This document shows, piece by piece, positions 8,406-17,157 of a DNA stretch of 64,000 nt (positions are counted from its first letter, which is position 1; each line of letters begins with the position of its first letter). Below the pieces are notes generated by a model. The model saw nothing but the letters and a program-made list of their open reading frames with translations. It was not told where the DNA came from and made no database searches. The DNA is taken from positions 72,311 through 136,310 of the forward strand of contig DQFX01000060.1 of the NCBI GenBank assembly GCA_003531585.1, in the 5' to 3' direction. Source of the stretch: Oscillospiraceae bacterium (GTDB taxonomy: Bacteria; Bacillota; Clostridia; Oscillospirales; Ruminococcaceae). Both the position numbers and the translations under genes were made by a program.

Positions 8406-8685
8406 ACAACCTCCTGAAATCAATGTAATGCATATCCAACCATAAATCGAGAATCATTTGCGTTTTCAAGGAATTTTGATATCACATTATATATTGCACA
8501 ACAGAAAACAACTTTTCTGCTCACCAACACAGCACTTCCGTACACCCGACCCCACCGCCGTGTATCGCTACGGAACTGCTGCCGCCGTGGACATATTACC
8601 ACAAACGAAAATCACCTATAAAACGGAAAATCAGCACATTTGCCCCAGCACGCCTAAGCCGCACCGTTAAGCCAACAATCCCAAT
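8406..8685. other. Gene-free AT-rich spacer between DUF3592 gene and rlmD
   Basis: About 280 bp with no convincing gene on either strand. Composition changes from AT-rich to GC-rich near 8530. No clear terminator for rlmD is visible here. Confidence 0.5.
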
Positions 8686-9837
8686 TTACTCCTCTTTCCG
8701 TGACATCGAAACCACGCACTCAACGTGCCGCGTAAACGGGAACATATCGAACGGCTGAATGCACTCGACATTGTAGTTTTTCGTCAGCGTGCGGAGGTCT
8801 CGCGCGAGAGTGACCGGGTTGCAGGAGATATACACGATACGTTCCGGTCTGATGACGGACAGCGCGCGCAGAAACTGCTTGTCAGCGCCGGCGCGGGCGG
8901 GATCCATTATCACTTCGTCGAAGCGGACTCCCTTTTTTGCGCGTTCCCGGAGGTACTCTCCGGCGTCGCCGCGGTTGAACGCCGCGTTCCTGGTGATCCC
9001 GTTCAGCTTGCAGTTCTGCACTGCGTCCCTGACCGCCGCGGAGTTATATTCGATACCCTGAACCGCCTTAACACGGTCGGAAGCGATGATTCCGATGGTG
9101 CCGGTACCGCTGTATGCGTCGAGGAGCGTGTCGTTTTTCGTCAGCTTTGCCGCGTTTATCGCGAAGTTGTACAGTTTCTCCGCCTGCACCGGATTTACCT
9201 GGTAGAACGACTGCGGCGATATACGGAATTTCTTCCCGCATATCTCGTCGATGATGTAGCCTTCGCCGAAAAGTACCTCCGCGTGGTCGCCAAGGGTCAG
9301 AAAATCAGGGCTGCGGTTTACCGAGAAGGTCACGGTCTTTATCGCAGGGAATCTCTTGACCAGCGCGGTAACGAAGTCGCGCTTCTTCGGGAACATCGAC
9401 GTCCCCCCGACGATTGTCACCAGGATCTCCCCGGTGTTCCTGCCAATGCGCACAAGCACGTGCTTTATGAATCCGCGGTCGGTGCCGGGATCCCACGGGC
9501 GTATTTTAAAGGAGCGCATAAGTTCCCGGAAACCGACGATGATCTCATCGGCGCGCGGGTCGTTAACCATGCATCGGTCAATACCGACGATACCGTTTCT
9601 GGACGACTGATACACGCCGGAAATTATCCTGCCGCTGCGGTCGCTGCGGAATACCGCCTGCACCTTGCAGCGGTATCCGCAGGGCGGCTCCATCGGAATT
9701 ATCGGGGAAACCTCGCCGTAGCTTCCGAGCAGCCCGGCGACGTCCTTCTGCTTCCATGCGAGCTGCTGCTCGTAGGACAGGTTTGATAACTGGCAGCCGC
9801 TGCACTTCTTGGCAACGGGACATTTTGTGTTTTCCAT
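8686..9837 (-). CDS. rlmD: 23S rRNA (uracil-5-)-methyltransferase, RlmD/RumA family
   Basis: A 383-residue SAM-dependent enzyme that makes m5U in 23S rRNA. The N-terminus carries the [4Fe-4S] cysteines (CPVAKKCSGCQ, and C near 53). The Rossmann motif DAYSGTGTIGI is near 245. The catalytic region has VMDPARAG and YISCNPVTLARDL, the latter with the nucleophilic Cys, and the end is HVECVVSMS. It lacks the N-terminal TRAM domain of E. coli RlmD. Its ATG overlaps the stop of the chemoreceptor remnant (TAATG), so it may be read from the remnant's transcript. Confidence 0.9.
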   Translation of the reverse strand: MENTKCPVAKKCSGCQLSNLSYEQQLAWKQKDVAGLLGSYGEVSPIIPMEPPCGYRCKVQAVFRSDRSGRIISGVYQSSRNGIVGIDRCMVNDPRADEIIVGFRELMRSFKIRPWDPGTDRGFIKHVLVRIGRNTGEILVTIVGGTSMFPKKRDFVTALVKRFPAIKTVTFSVNRSPDFLTLGDHAEVLFGEGYIIDEICGKKFRISPQSFYQVNPVQAEKLYNFAINAAKLTKNDTLLDAYSGTGTIGIIASDRVKAVQGIEYNSAAVRDAVQNCKLNGITRNAAFNRGDAGEYLRERAKKGVRFDEVIMDPARAGADKQFLRALSVIRPERIVYISCNPVTLARDLRTLTKNYNVECIQPFDMFPFTRHVECVVSMSRKEE

Positions 9838-10925
9838 TATACTTTGAATCCCTCTGTCATTTTCTTCAGCTTTGAGGACTGTTTGTCAAGCTCCACAGCC
9901 GCAGCGGCGCTTTGCTGTGCGTTTGCCGCCGAGGTGGTGACATATTTTGAAATCAGACCGGTCTTTTCGGATATTTCAGCCATGCGGCGGCTCTGCTCCA
10001 CAGCGGAGCTGATTATCGCGGTTATCGATCTGTCGACCTCCGCCATCTTCTCAGTTACGCTGCGAAGGGTCTCGGCGGTGTCGTCTGCGAGCTGCTGACC
10101 GTTTCTTACAGCGGAGGCAGCTTCGCTGATAAGCGCGGTCATCCTGCCGCAAGCCCGGAGCTTTCAGAAATCATGCTGTCGGTCGCCGAAACGCAGCCTG
10201 AAATTTCTTCGACTACAGCGGTCTGCCGTGACGCGCTTTCTGCAAGCTCGTTAGCGCCCTGGTAGACATTGTTGGCGCCGCTGTAGACTGCTCCCGCCGC
10301 TTCGGAAATCTCGCTGAACACTCCGCTGAGGAAAGTGCGTATATCACTGAGAGAGTCTTTTATCGGCGCGAGAGGTCTGAAGCACCGTTTGATCACCAGA
10401 ACACAGATGAACGCTCCAAGCGCGATGATCACGGGAATACTGACCACAAAAAAATGATGATGTTGTGGGCGTCCTTGTAATGCTCGGAGCTGTCCATGGC
10501 GTAGCTCAGTGTCCAGCCGGCGGAGGGTATTACCTCGGAAATCACAAATCTTGAGGTACCGTCGTAATCCTTCAGCGTGCGGGAGGTAACGCCGTCCTCG
10601 GATTTTTCGCCGGAAACCGCGCTGATTGTATCGGAGTAGCTGGTGTAGTGTTCGCTGCCGGAGCCGTCGACATAGGGCAGCATGAGTTCCTCGCTGCGGT
10701 GGATAATAATGCTGCTGACCTCGGTCAGGAACATGTCAGCGTCGGTAACGCAGGCGACGTTCCCGCCGCGCTTGTACGCTTTCGCAATAGTGATCACCAT
10801 CTCGCCGGTGCGCGCGTCGATGTACGGTTCGGTTATGACTGCGGAATCGGATGCCGCTGCATCCCGATACCACTGGCGCTCGGTTATTTTATAGTCGTCG
10901 TCGGGTACCCAGCCATCGGAGAAAA
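9837..10925 (-). pseudogene. Decayed methyl-accepting chemotaxis protein
   Basis: Three minus-strand frames form one broken gene. 10429-10925 encodes the end of a dCache sensor (DGWVPDDDYKITERQWYRDA, then YIDARTGEMVITIAKAYKRG) without a start or first membrane helix. 10139-10447 supplies the second membrane helix and start of the cytoplasmic coiled coil. 9837-10142 supplies the C-terminal arm (NGQQLADDTAETLRSV). Frameshifts lie near 10430-10447 and at 10139-10142. At the second junction about 85 residues, including the conserved hairpin tip that contacts CheA/CheW, are missing compared with the intact receptor upstream. It cannot signal normally. Confidence 0.85.
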
Positions 10926-11011
10926 CCGTTAAAATATTATAACATATTTACGGCGATTTGTAAATAGGCGACAAGAACTATTTACCACAATGATCTGAAA
11001 ACAGGAATAAA

Positions 11012-11037
11012 AAAGGAGGACATTTCTGTCCTCCTTT
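11012..11037 (-). terminator. Terminator of the chemoreceptor gene
   Basis: An 11-bp perfect stem AAAGGAGGACA/TGTCCTCCTTT with a 4-nt loop, followed on the minus strand by a T-rich tail (TTTATTCC). Confidence 0.9.
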
Positions 11038-11067
11038 CTATAATTCTGATTTCAGTTACAGGAACGA

Positions 11068-12750
11068 TCAGTTCTTTCTTGCTTCTCTGAGCTTGAATCT
11101 GGAAACAAGTGACTTCATGGCAGTGGCCTGAGCGGAGAGCTCCTCGGAAGCTGCCGCGCTCTCCTCTGCTGTTGCGGAGTTGGTCTGAACAACGTTGGAG
11201 ATCTGTTCGATACCGGTTGTAACCTGAGTGATGGACTGCGCCTGCTCCTCGCTTACGGAAGAGATGCGGTCGATGGTTACTACGATATCCTTAATCTGCT
11301 TTACAACGTCGCTGAGAGCCTCTGCGGTATCGTCTGCGATGTGAGAGCCGTTCTCAACCGCCCTGATGGAGCGCTGAATAAGGTCTGCGGTGTTCTGGGA
11401 AGCAGCTGCGGACTTGGAAGCAAGGTTTCTTACCTCGTCTGCAACTACCGCGAAGCCCTTACCTGCCTCGCCGGCTCTTGCAGCCTCGACAGCAGCGTTG
11501 AGCGCCAGAATGTTGGTCTGGAATGCGATATCCTCGATAGTATTGATTATATCGCTGATCTGTGCGGAGGTATCGCTGATCTCCTGCATAGCGCCGAGCA
11601 TTTCCTTCATGCGGTCGTTGGAGAGTTCAGCCTGCTTGCCGACCTCTGCCATGCTGTTGCTTGCAGTCTTGGAGTCGTCAGCATTCTTGGTGATCTTATC
11701 GGATATCTCTTCAATGGTAGCTGCCAGCTCCTCAACTGAGCCAGCCTGCTCAGTTGCACCCTGTGCATTAGCCTGCGCGCCTGCGGAAACCTGCTCGGAA
11801 CCAGAGTCGACCTGGTCAGCTGACTGGAATATCTGAGCCATGGTGTCGCTGAGACCGTATGCGAGTACTCTCAGGTTGTCAAGCAGCGGAGCGAACTCTC
11901 CCTTATAAACTTCGCGCGCGTTCGAGTGTACATTAAAGTTGCCATTTGCAAGCTCGCCATACATGTATGAGCTGTCCTTGATGAGCTTGCTGAGGCTGTC
12001 GTTGGTAGCGCGCATTGCGTCTGCCATCTCGCCGAACTCATCGCGGCTTACATAGGTGATCTGGCTGTCAAGTTCGCCCTTTGCGATCTTGTTGAGCGCG
12101 TTCTTGATCTCTGCGATGGGCCTTGTGATAAGATTGGTCAGGTTGATGATACCACCTACGCCCAGCGCAAGGGCAAATATGCCTACGATAATTGCAACGT
12201 TAGTTACGGCGTTTGTTTCCGATGTTGTTGCAGATCTTGTGCCACTGCACGCTGCAGTCAGGGCTGTGTCGGCGTCATCGCCGATAGAAAGGCACTGGAC
12301 GATCTTTGGGGACAGCTTATCGTTGTACGCTGCCAGCCCTTCCTCTTTGGTGCCGTCGTTTACTATTGCGATCACCTCGGGAAGTATCGTGTTGATCTCA
12401 TTGCATACGGACTTGAACTCATCGATCCTTGCGTCAGTGCCGGAATATGTAATGAGGTCGAGCTTTTCCATCATGGTCGCGGCAGCGGCTGTCGCTTCAT
12501 TGATATATTGTGTTTCGACATTGTTGTCATCCTCAAGCACACCCGCGCGAACGGTTCTGCCGATGGTCTCTACATGTATCTCTACATCCTTGACTCTGAG
12601 GAGGCTTTTGATCTCTGTATCGATCATGAGATTTACGTTACCATGCACGCTCTTCAGTCCGATGACCGATACAAGAGAGCATGCGATGGTCATGATTATG
12701 ACCGCTCCGAATGAAATGATAAGTTTGGTCGCTACTTTTAGATTCTTCAT
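11068..12750 (-). CDS. Methyl-accepting chemotaxis protein (4HB sensor)
   Basis: A 560-residue receptor: TM1 about 10-32, an extracytoplasmic four-helix-bundle sensor (about 35-185), TM2 about 188-208, HAMP (about 210-265), then the long methylated coiled coil. The signalling tip is intact (DIAFQTNILALNAAVEAARA, then GFAVVADEVRNLA). It relays ligand binding to CheA/CheW. The start follows AAGGAG. The gene stands alone with its own promoter and terminator. Together with YjfB it suggests a flagellated or chemotactic ancestor. Ligand unknown. Confidence 0.95.
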   Translation of the reverse strand: MKNLKVATKLIISFGAVIIMTIACSLVSVIGLKSVHGNVNLMIDTEIKSLLRVKDVEIHVETIGRTVRAGVLEDDNNVETQYINEATAAAATMMEKLDLITYSGTDARIDEFKSVCNEINTILPEVIAIVNDGTKEEGLAAYNDKLSPKIVQCLSIGDDADTALTAACSGTRSATTSETNAVTNVAIIVGIFALALGVGGIINLTNLITRPIAEIKNALNKIAKGELDSQITYVSRDEFGEMADAMRATNDSLSKLIKDSSYMYGELANGNFNVHSNAREVYKGEFAPLLDNLRVLAYGLSDTMAQIFQSADQVDSGSEQVSAGAQANAQGATEQAGSVEELAATIEEISDKITKNADDSKTASNSMAEVGKQAELSNDRMKEMLGAMQEISDTSAQISDIINTIEDIAFQTNILALNAAVEAARAGEAGKGFAVVADEVRNLASKSAAASQNTADLIQRSIRAVENGSHIADDTAEALSDVVKQIKDIVVTIDRISSVSEEQAQSITQVTTGIEQISNVVQTNSATAEESAAASEELSAQATAMKSLVSRFKLREARKN

Positions 12751-12879
12751 ACTTTGACTCCTTCTAAAAATTCCACGGCATGCGCCGAAATCTCTACACG
12801 AGTATAAGCCGCGGTGCAGCCACCCCGGTATCTCAATGACCTGCGTCGAAAAAGTCTTTATTTACTTTGCTCAAATATT

Positions 12880-12908
12880 ATTTTAGCACTAATCATAAAA
12901 AAAGTCAA
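12880..12908 (-). promoter_or_regulatory. Probable promoter of the chemoreceptor gene
   Basis: On the minus strand TTGACT (12908-12903), 17 bp, TAAAAT (12885-12880). This is sigma-A-like; no sigma-28 (TAAA-GCCGATAA) site was found. Confidence 0.55.
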
Positions 12909-12997
12909 CACAAATATGTATATTTTGGCCAAAAGTCGTGAAAAAGTTACATTTCGTTAAAAAGGCAAAAAAGTGCTGTATTATGTCGTGTTAATCG

Positions 12998-13026
12998 TTG
13001 TGAAATCTGACCAACTTTGATATAAT
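12998..13026 (+). promoter_or_regulatory. Promoter abutting the palindromic element, reading toward the GH43 gene
   Basis: TTGTGA (12998-13003), 17 bp, TATAAT (13021-13026). The fold-back element starts 6 bp downstream, so its RNA would lie in the leader of any transcript reaching the glycosidase gene. Confidence 0.55.
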
Positions 13027-13031
13027 ATATA

Positions 13032-13304
13032 GGTGACCTCTAAAAACCGGGACACGAGCAGATTTCGTACATGACTTATATCAGATGCTAGGCGTTATAC
13101 TAATTCCAAATACACATAATATGCACAACTGAAATGTGGTTCTGGAATTAGTATCAACCGCAGCGTTTTCCGCCGTAGGCGGATAATGCGTTTACTGTAT
13201 GTATTTCAAGGTTTGACAACGAAGCAGATGATGAATAAGGAGCGAAGCGACGTTTCTTGGTAAGTCATAGAAATCTGCCGTGAAGGAGGTTTTTAGAGGT
13301 TACC
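13032..13304. repeat. Fold-back (MITE-like) element, family A copy 1
   Basis: A 273-bp element with terminal inverted repeats GGTGACCTCTAAAAACC (13032-13048) and GGTTTTTAGAGGTTACC (13288-13304). The palindrome continues inward: GCAGATTTC and ATGACTTA on the left pair with TAAGTCAT and GAAATCTGC on the right. It encodes no protein. The same ends occur at 29655-29813, so this is a dispersed repeat, probably a non-autonomous mobile element or its RNA-hairpin equivalent. Confidence 0.85.
13094..13158. repeat. Second palindromic element nested in the first
   Basis: GTTATACTAATTCCA (13094-13108) and TGGAATTAGTATCAAC (13143-13158) are inverted repeats around a 34-bp centre. The element lies near the middle of the family A element, which looks like an insertion of one small element into another. 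Confidence 0.7.
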
Positions 13305-13313
13305 AATAGTTAC

Positions 13314-13343
13314 AAACCCGACCGCTTCAACACGGGTTTTTTG
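13314..13343 (+). terminator. Terminator-like hairpin in the GH43 leader
   Basis: AAACCCG (13314-13320) pairs with CGGGTTT (13333-13339), followed by more T. It lies between the palindromic element and the glycosidase start, so a transcript from the 12998 promoter would meet it. Attenuation is possible but unproven. Confidence 0.6.
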
Positions 13344-13368
13344 AAACAATAATGTGAGGTGCATAATT

Positions 13369-14679
13369 ATGGCAAATCCATACTTACCAAACTGGGAATA
13401 TATACCAGATGGAGAGCCGAGAGTATTCGGCGACAGAATTTACGTCTACGGTTCGCATGACCGCAAGGATTCCATCGACTTCTGCGACTACAAGCTGAAA
13501 GTGTGGTCTGCGCCGGTGAGCGACCCCACGAAGTGGGTGTGCCACGGCGACATTTTCCGCAGCCGCGACGGTCACGACTCCCCATCGGACGTGGACTGGA
13601 CAGACGAACTGCTGTTCGCCCCGGACGTTGTGGAGCGCGGCGGCAAATACTATCTATACGCGTACATCGTGAATGCAAAGGGCTGTGTTGCAGTCGCCGA
13701 CCGCCCGGAGGGTCCGTTCAGGCTGCTGTCCCGGTATGAGTACGACATTCCGAATCACTACGACAACGGCACTTTCATCGACCCCGGAGTGCTGGTCGAC
13801 GACGACGGCAGGGTGTACATCTACTGCGGCTATCAGGGAAGCTACATGTGCGAGCTGAAGGACAACATGTACGAAGCAGTCCCCGGGAGCTACAAGCTGG
13901 ACATAATCCCGACTGCGGAGCCGCACCGCTTCTTCGAGGCGTGCTCACCGCGCAAGATAAACGGGACGTACTATCTTATATACTCGCCCCAGCGCGGAAG
14001 CTGCCTTGACTACGCGACTTCCGATTCCCCGACGGGTCCATTCACCTACCGCGGTACCATCATAGACAACGGGATTGACTTCCCGGGCGGAAACGATCAC
14101 GGCTCGGTCTGCTGCGTGAACGGCCAGTGGTACATTTTTTATCATCGCATGACAAACGGCACGATCATGTCCAGAAGGGGCTGCGTTGAGCGTATCGAAA
14201 TACTTCCGGACGGCACGATACCACAGGTGGAGATGACCTCCCTCGGCTTTGAGGAGTCGCTGAACCCCTATGATTTTACACAGGCAGACACCGCCTGCGT
14301 ACTCAAGGGCGGCTGCTACATCACGGAAACAAGCGTGTTTGAACGTCCGATCGTGAACGTCACCGACGGCTGCGTGATGGGCTGGAAGTACTTCGATTTC
14401 GGCGAGGACTTCGCGTCAAAAACCATGCAGATACGGCTGAAGCTGCGCGGTACAGGCTCCCGTGGGCGCGTGCACGTCCGGCTTGATTCCGAGGACGGCG
14501 AGGAACTTGGCACGGTTGATTTCGCGGAGGACAGCGGAACAGCGGGAGCCAGAATAAAGGCGGCGACCGGACGCCACGCGGTGTTCCTGGTTGCGGAGAG
14601 CGGCTACGAAGGCTGGTTCGCGGGCGAGATGAAGGGCAGGCAGCTCTTTATGCTTGACGGCTTCGTGATCATGAAGTAG
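13369..14679 (+). CDS. Glycoside hydrolase family 43
   Basis: A 436-residue protein with a five-bladed beta-propeller GH43 core over about the first 310 residues. It matches family patterns for the catalytic base region (IPDGEPRVFGDRIYVYGSHD), the pKa-tuning Asp (FIDPGVLVDDDG) and the general acid (FFEACSPRK). A C-terminal beta-sandwich CBM6-like region follows (about 320-436). There is no signal peptide, so it probably trims imported arabino- or xylo-oligosaccharides in the cytoplasm; exact specificity cannot be told. Start set at the ATG 8 bp after GTGAGGT, since the earlier GTG is the ribosome site itself. Confidence 0.88.
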   Translation: MANPYLPNWEYIPDGEPRVFGDRIYVYGSHDRKDSIDFCDYKLKVWSAPVSDPTKWVCHGDIFRSRDGHDSPSDVDWTDELLFAPDVVERGGKYYLYAYIVNAKGCVAVADRPEGPFRLLSRYEYDIPNHYDNGTFIDPGVLVDDDGRVYIYCGYQGSYMCELKDNMYEAVPGSYKLDIIPTAEPHRFFEACSPRKINGTYYLIYSPQRGSCLDYATSDSPTGPFTYRGTIIDNGIDFPGGNDHGSVCCVNGQWYIFYHRMTNGTIMSRRGCVERIEILPDGTIPQVEMTSLGFEESLNPYDFTQADTACVLKGGCYITETSVFERPIVNVTDGCVMGWKYFDFGEDFASKTMQIRLKLRGTGSRGRVHVRLDSEDGEELGTVDFAEDSGTAGARIKAATGRHAVFLVAESGYEGWFAGEMKGRQLFMLDGFVIMK

Positions 14680-14740
14680 AACCAAAGGGACGGAATACCG
14701 CCGCCCATTTCAGTTGATTGAAAAAGCCTCTTTCTCGAAA

Positions 14741-14775
14741 ACAACAAGCTCCCCGGATTCCGGGGAGCTTGTTGT
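14741..14775. terminator. Bidirectional terminator between GH43 and EF-G-like genes
   Basis: A 16-bp perfect stem (ACAACAAGCTCCCCGG/CCGGGGAGCTTGTTGT) with an ATT loop; T-rich tails on both strands. The genes converge on it. Confidence 0.9.
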
Positions 14776-14778
14776 TTG

Positions 14779-16800
14779 TCAGGATTTTATCTCAGTTCCG
14801 GGAGGAAGCATGTCGTATCTCGCGAACTCAGAAGTGAATTCACCAAGACCCTGCGTGATCTGGCGGAGCGTCAGCGCGAAATCGCCGAGTTCGGCTTCGG
14901 GGGCCTCCGCGAGGAGCTCGGTCATGCCGCCGCCGACGGAGTTCATGCCGAGAACGGAGCCGCGGCGCTTTGAGAGCACGCTCATGACGTCGCCCTGCTT
15001 GTCGTCGGGGAGGAGTATCTTCAGGCTGTCTACAGGCTCAAGCAGGTAGGGCTGGGCCTCCTTCATGCAGTCCTTGAACGCCATCGAGGCTGCGGTCTTG
15101 AACGCCATTTCGGAGCTGTCGACCGGGTGGTAGCTTCCGTCTATGAGGGTCGCCTTCAGGCGCACTACCGGGAATCCTCCGATGGAGCCGTGCTCTGCGG
15201 CCTCCTGGAGTCCCTTCTCGACTGCGGGGAAGAAGTTCTTCGGAACCGCGCCGCCGAACACTTTCTCGCAGAACATCAGCTCGTCGCCGTCGTAGGGCTC
15301 GAACTCTATCTTTACGTGTCCGTACTGACCGTGTCCGCCGGACTGCTTCTTGTATTTGCTCTCGATGGTCACCGGCTTGCGGATAGCTTCGCGGTACGCG
15401 ATCTTCGGCTCGGACATCTTGACCTCCATGCCGAACTTGGATTTCAGCTTTGCCGCCGCTACGTCAAGGTGCTGGTCGCCCAGACCGCCTATCATGCGCT
15501 GGTGGGTCTCGTGGTTGTGGACGTATTTCAGCGTGGGGTCCTCCTCCAGAAGTCTGCGGATAGCGCCGGAGAGCTTGCCCTCGTCGCCGCCTCCCGCGAG
15601 GTTAACGGCGCGGAAGTAGCATGCCTGCGGGAACTCCGTAGGCGCAAGCGCTGCGACTGCTTCGGGAGCGCACAGGGTGTCGTTTGTGGATGCTTCCAGT
15701 TTGGTGACGGCGGCGATGTCTCCGGCGAGCGCCTCGGAGATCTCCTCCTGCTTCTTGCCGGTGAGCTTCAGCAGCTTGCCGATGCGGACGGTCTCGCCGG
15801 TGGTGGCGTTCACGGCGGAAACGCCCGCGGTGAGCTTGCCCTGAACTATCTTGAGCATGCTTATCTTGCCTACGAACGGGTCGGCTACGGTCTTGAACAC
15901 GAACGCCTTGAGCGGCTTGTTCTCGTCGTAATCGAGGGTCACGCCGTCGAGCGACTCGAGTTTTCTCTCGTTGGGGGAGGGGAGCATGGAAACCACCGCG
16001 TCGAGCAGCATATCAACGCCGGAGAGCGTGTCGTTGGCGCAGCATACGAGCGGAGTTATAGCGCCGCTTGCAACGCCGTCGTGGATACCCTTCACGAGTT
16101 CGTCGTGGGTGAAGTCCTCGCCGCTGAAGAATTTCTCCATGAATTCCTCGTTGGTCTCAGCGACTGCCTCAGCCATTGAAGCGCGCAGACCTGCGATACG
16201 GTTCTCGGAAGCAGGCATGGGAACTTCGGTCGGAACTCCCTTGCTGTCGTACTTGTACGCCTTCATGGTTAGCAGATTTATGTATGCTTCAACGGGGCCG
16301 TTCTTGTCGTACGGAACAACTATCGGGCATACCGACGGGCCGAAAACGGTCTTGAGCTGCGTATGCACCTTATAAAAATCGGAGTTCTCGACTTCCATGC
16401 AGGTTACGGCGAGCATTCTTGCCTTGTTCTGACCTGCGGCGAGATTGTACGCCTTGATGGTGCCGGGGCATACTCCGTCCTTGCCGTTTACTGTGATTAC
16501 CACCGATTCAGCGGCGCGGATACCTTCGTACATTCCGCCGATGAAGTCGAACTGACCCGGTGCGTCGATGATATTTATGCGGGTGTCCTGCCATACCGTC
16601 GCGGCGAGTGAAGTGTTTATCGAGATCTTGCGGCGTATCTCCTCCGGGTCGAAGTCGCTTACGGTGCTGCCCTCGTTGGTGCTGCCCATTCTCTCAGTTG
16701 CTCCTGATTTGAACAGCATAGCTTCTGCTAATGCGGTCTTTCCGCTTCCGCCGTGGCCGGCAAGTAATATGTTTCTGATTTTGTCAGCAGTGAATGTCAT
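14779..16800 (-). CDS. EF-G-like translational GTPase with altered G motifs
   Basis: A 673-residue protein with EF-G domain order: G domain (about 1-265), domain II (about 285-370), III, IV and V (the SYHPVDSSEMAFKTAASMAF block lies in IV/V). The P-loop GHGGSGKT (15-22) is intact. The G3 motif is DAPGQFD (79-85): the catalytic His of DTPGHVD is Gln. The G4 NKxD is replaced by TCME (133-136), so guanine recognition should be weakened. It belongs to the side group of fusA paralogues rather than main EF-G. Function unproven; ribosome-linked stress or recycling is possible. Single gene, ending at the shared terminator. Confidence 0.88.
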   Translation of the reverse strand: MTFTADKIRNILLAGHGGSGKTALAEAMLFKSGATERMGSTNEGSTVSDFDPEEIRRKISINTSLAATVWQDTRINIIDAPGQFDFIGGMYEGIRAAESVVITVNGKDGVCPGTIKAYNLAAGQNKARMLAVTCMEVENSDFYKVHTQLKTVFGPSVCPIVVPYDKNGPVEAYINLLTMKAYKYDSKGVPTEVPMPASENRIAGLRASMAEAVAETNEEFMEKFFSGEDFTHDELVKGIHDGVASGAITPLVCCANDTLSGVDMLLDAVVSMLPSPNERKLESLDGVTLDYDENKPLKAFVFKTVADPFVGKISMLKIVQGKLTAGVSAVNATTGETVRIGKLLKLTGKKQEEISEALAGDIAAVTKLEASTNDTLCAPEAVAALAPTEFPQACYFRAVNLAGGGDEGKLSGAIRRLLEEDPTLKYVHNHETHQRMIGGLGDQHLDVAAAKLKSKFGMEVKMSEPKIAYREAIRKPVTIESKYKKQSGGHGQYGHVKIEFEPYDGDELMFCEKVFGGAVPKNFFPAVEKGLQEAAEHGSIGGFPVVRLKATLIDGSYHPVDSSEMAFKTAASMAFKDCMKEAQPYLLEPVDSLKILLPDDKQGDVMSVLSKRRGSVLGMNSVGGGMTELLAEAPEAELGDFALTLRQITQGLGEFTSEFARYDMLPPGTEIKS

Positions 16801-16974
16801 AGGTAGACCTCCGAATTAAGAATTTGCAGCCCGTTTGTTTTCGAACTCCATGCTTCTATTATATAGTAAAGCTGTACAAAATTCAACCGGTTTTGTGAAG
16901 TTTTTTATTGCTCGATATACAAATTCCATATTCTGTTTTGTGCAAATCTCACAATTTGAGCTAAAAAATAACGC

Positions 16975-17003
16975 TTGATTATGTTACTCTGATAGTATAT
17001 AAT
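16975..17003 (+). promoter_or_regulatory. Promoter of rlmA
   Basis: TTGATT (16975-16980), 17 bp, TATAAT (16998-17003). The leader would be about 150 nt and include the palindromic repeat. Confidence 0.65.
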
Positions 17004-17009
17004 ATTAAT

Positions 17010-17127
17010 AATTCGGAATTCAGAATGCGGAATTCCGAATTTCGGTGTCCCGCTGCGCGGAACGAATTTAAAAGCGAACCAAATTGAGACCCGTCCGGCG
17101 AAGCCGGACACATTAATTCCGAATTTC
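17010..17127. repeat. Small EcoRI-like palindromic repeat block
   Basis: AATTCGGAATT (17010-17020) faces AATTCCGAATT (17031-17041). AATTCCGAATTTC occurs again directly at 17115-17127. A hairpin GTCCGGC-gaa-GCCGGAC lies at 17093-17109. The block starts and ends with the same palindromic words, suggesting another small non-coding element. Confidence 0.55.
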
Positions 17128-17157
17128 AACAATTTCAACTTTCCGGAGGAATTATCT

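Larger units (their letters stand above)
16801..17157. other. Intergenic region with rlmA promoter and palindromic repeat
   Basis: 357 bp without a gene. It holds the start-side spacer of the EF-G-like gene, the rlmA promoter (16975-17003) and a repeat block at 17010-17127. Confidence 0.7.

Noticed and set aside
8725..9786. 353-codon + strand frame opposite rlmD
   Set aside because: Shadow frame; the minus strand carries all RlmD motifs.
12760..13031. Sigma-28 flagellar promoter for the chemoreceptor
   Set aside because: No TAAA-15-GCCGATAA pattern was found; a sigma-A-like promoter is present.
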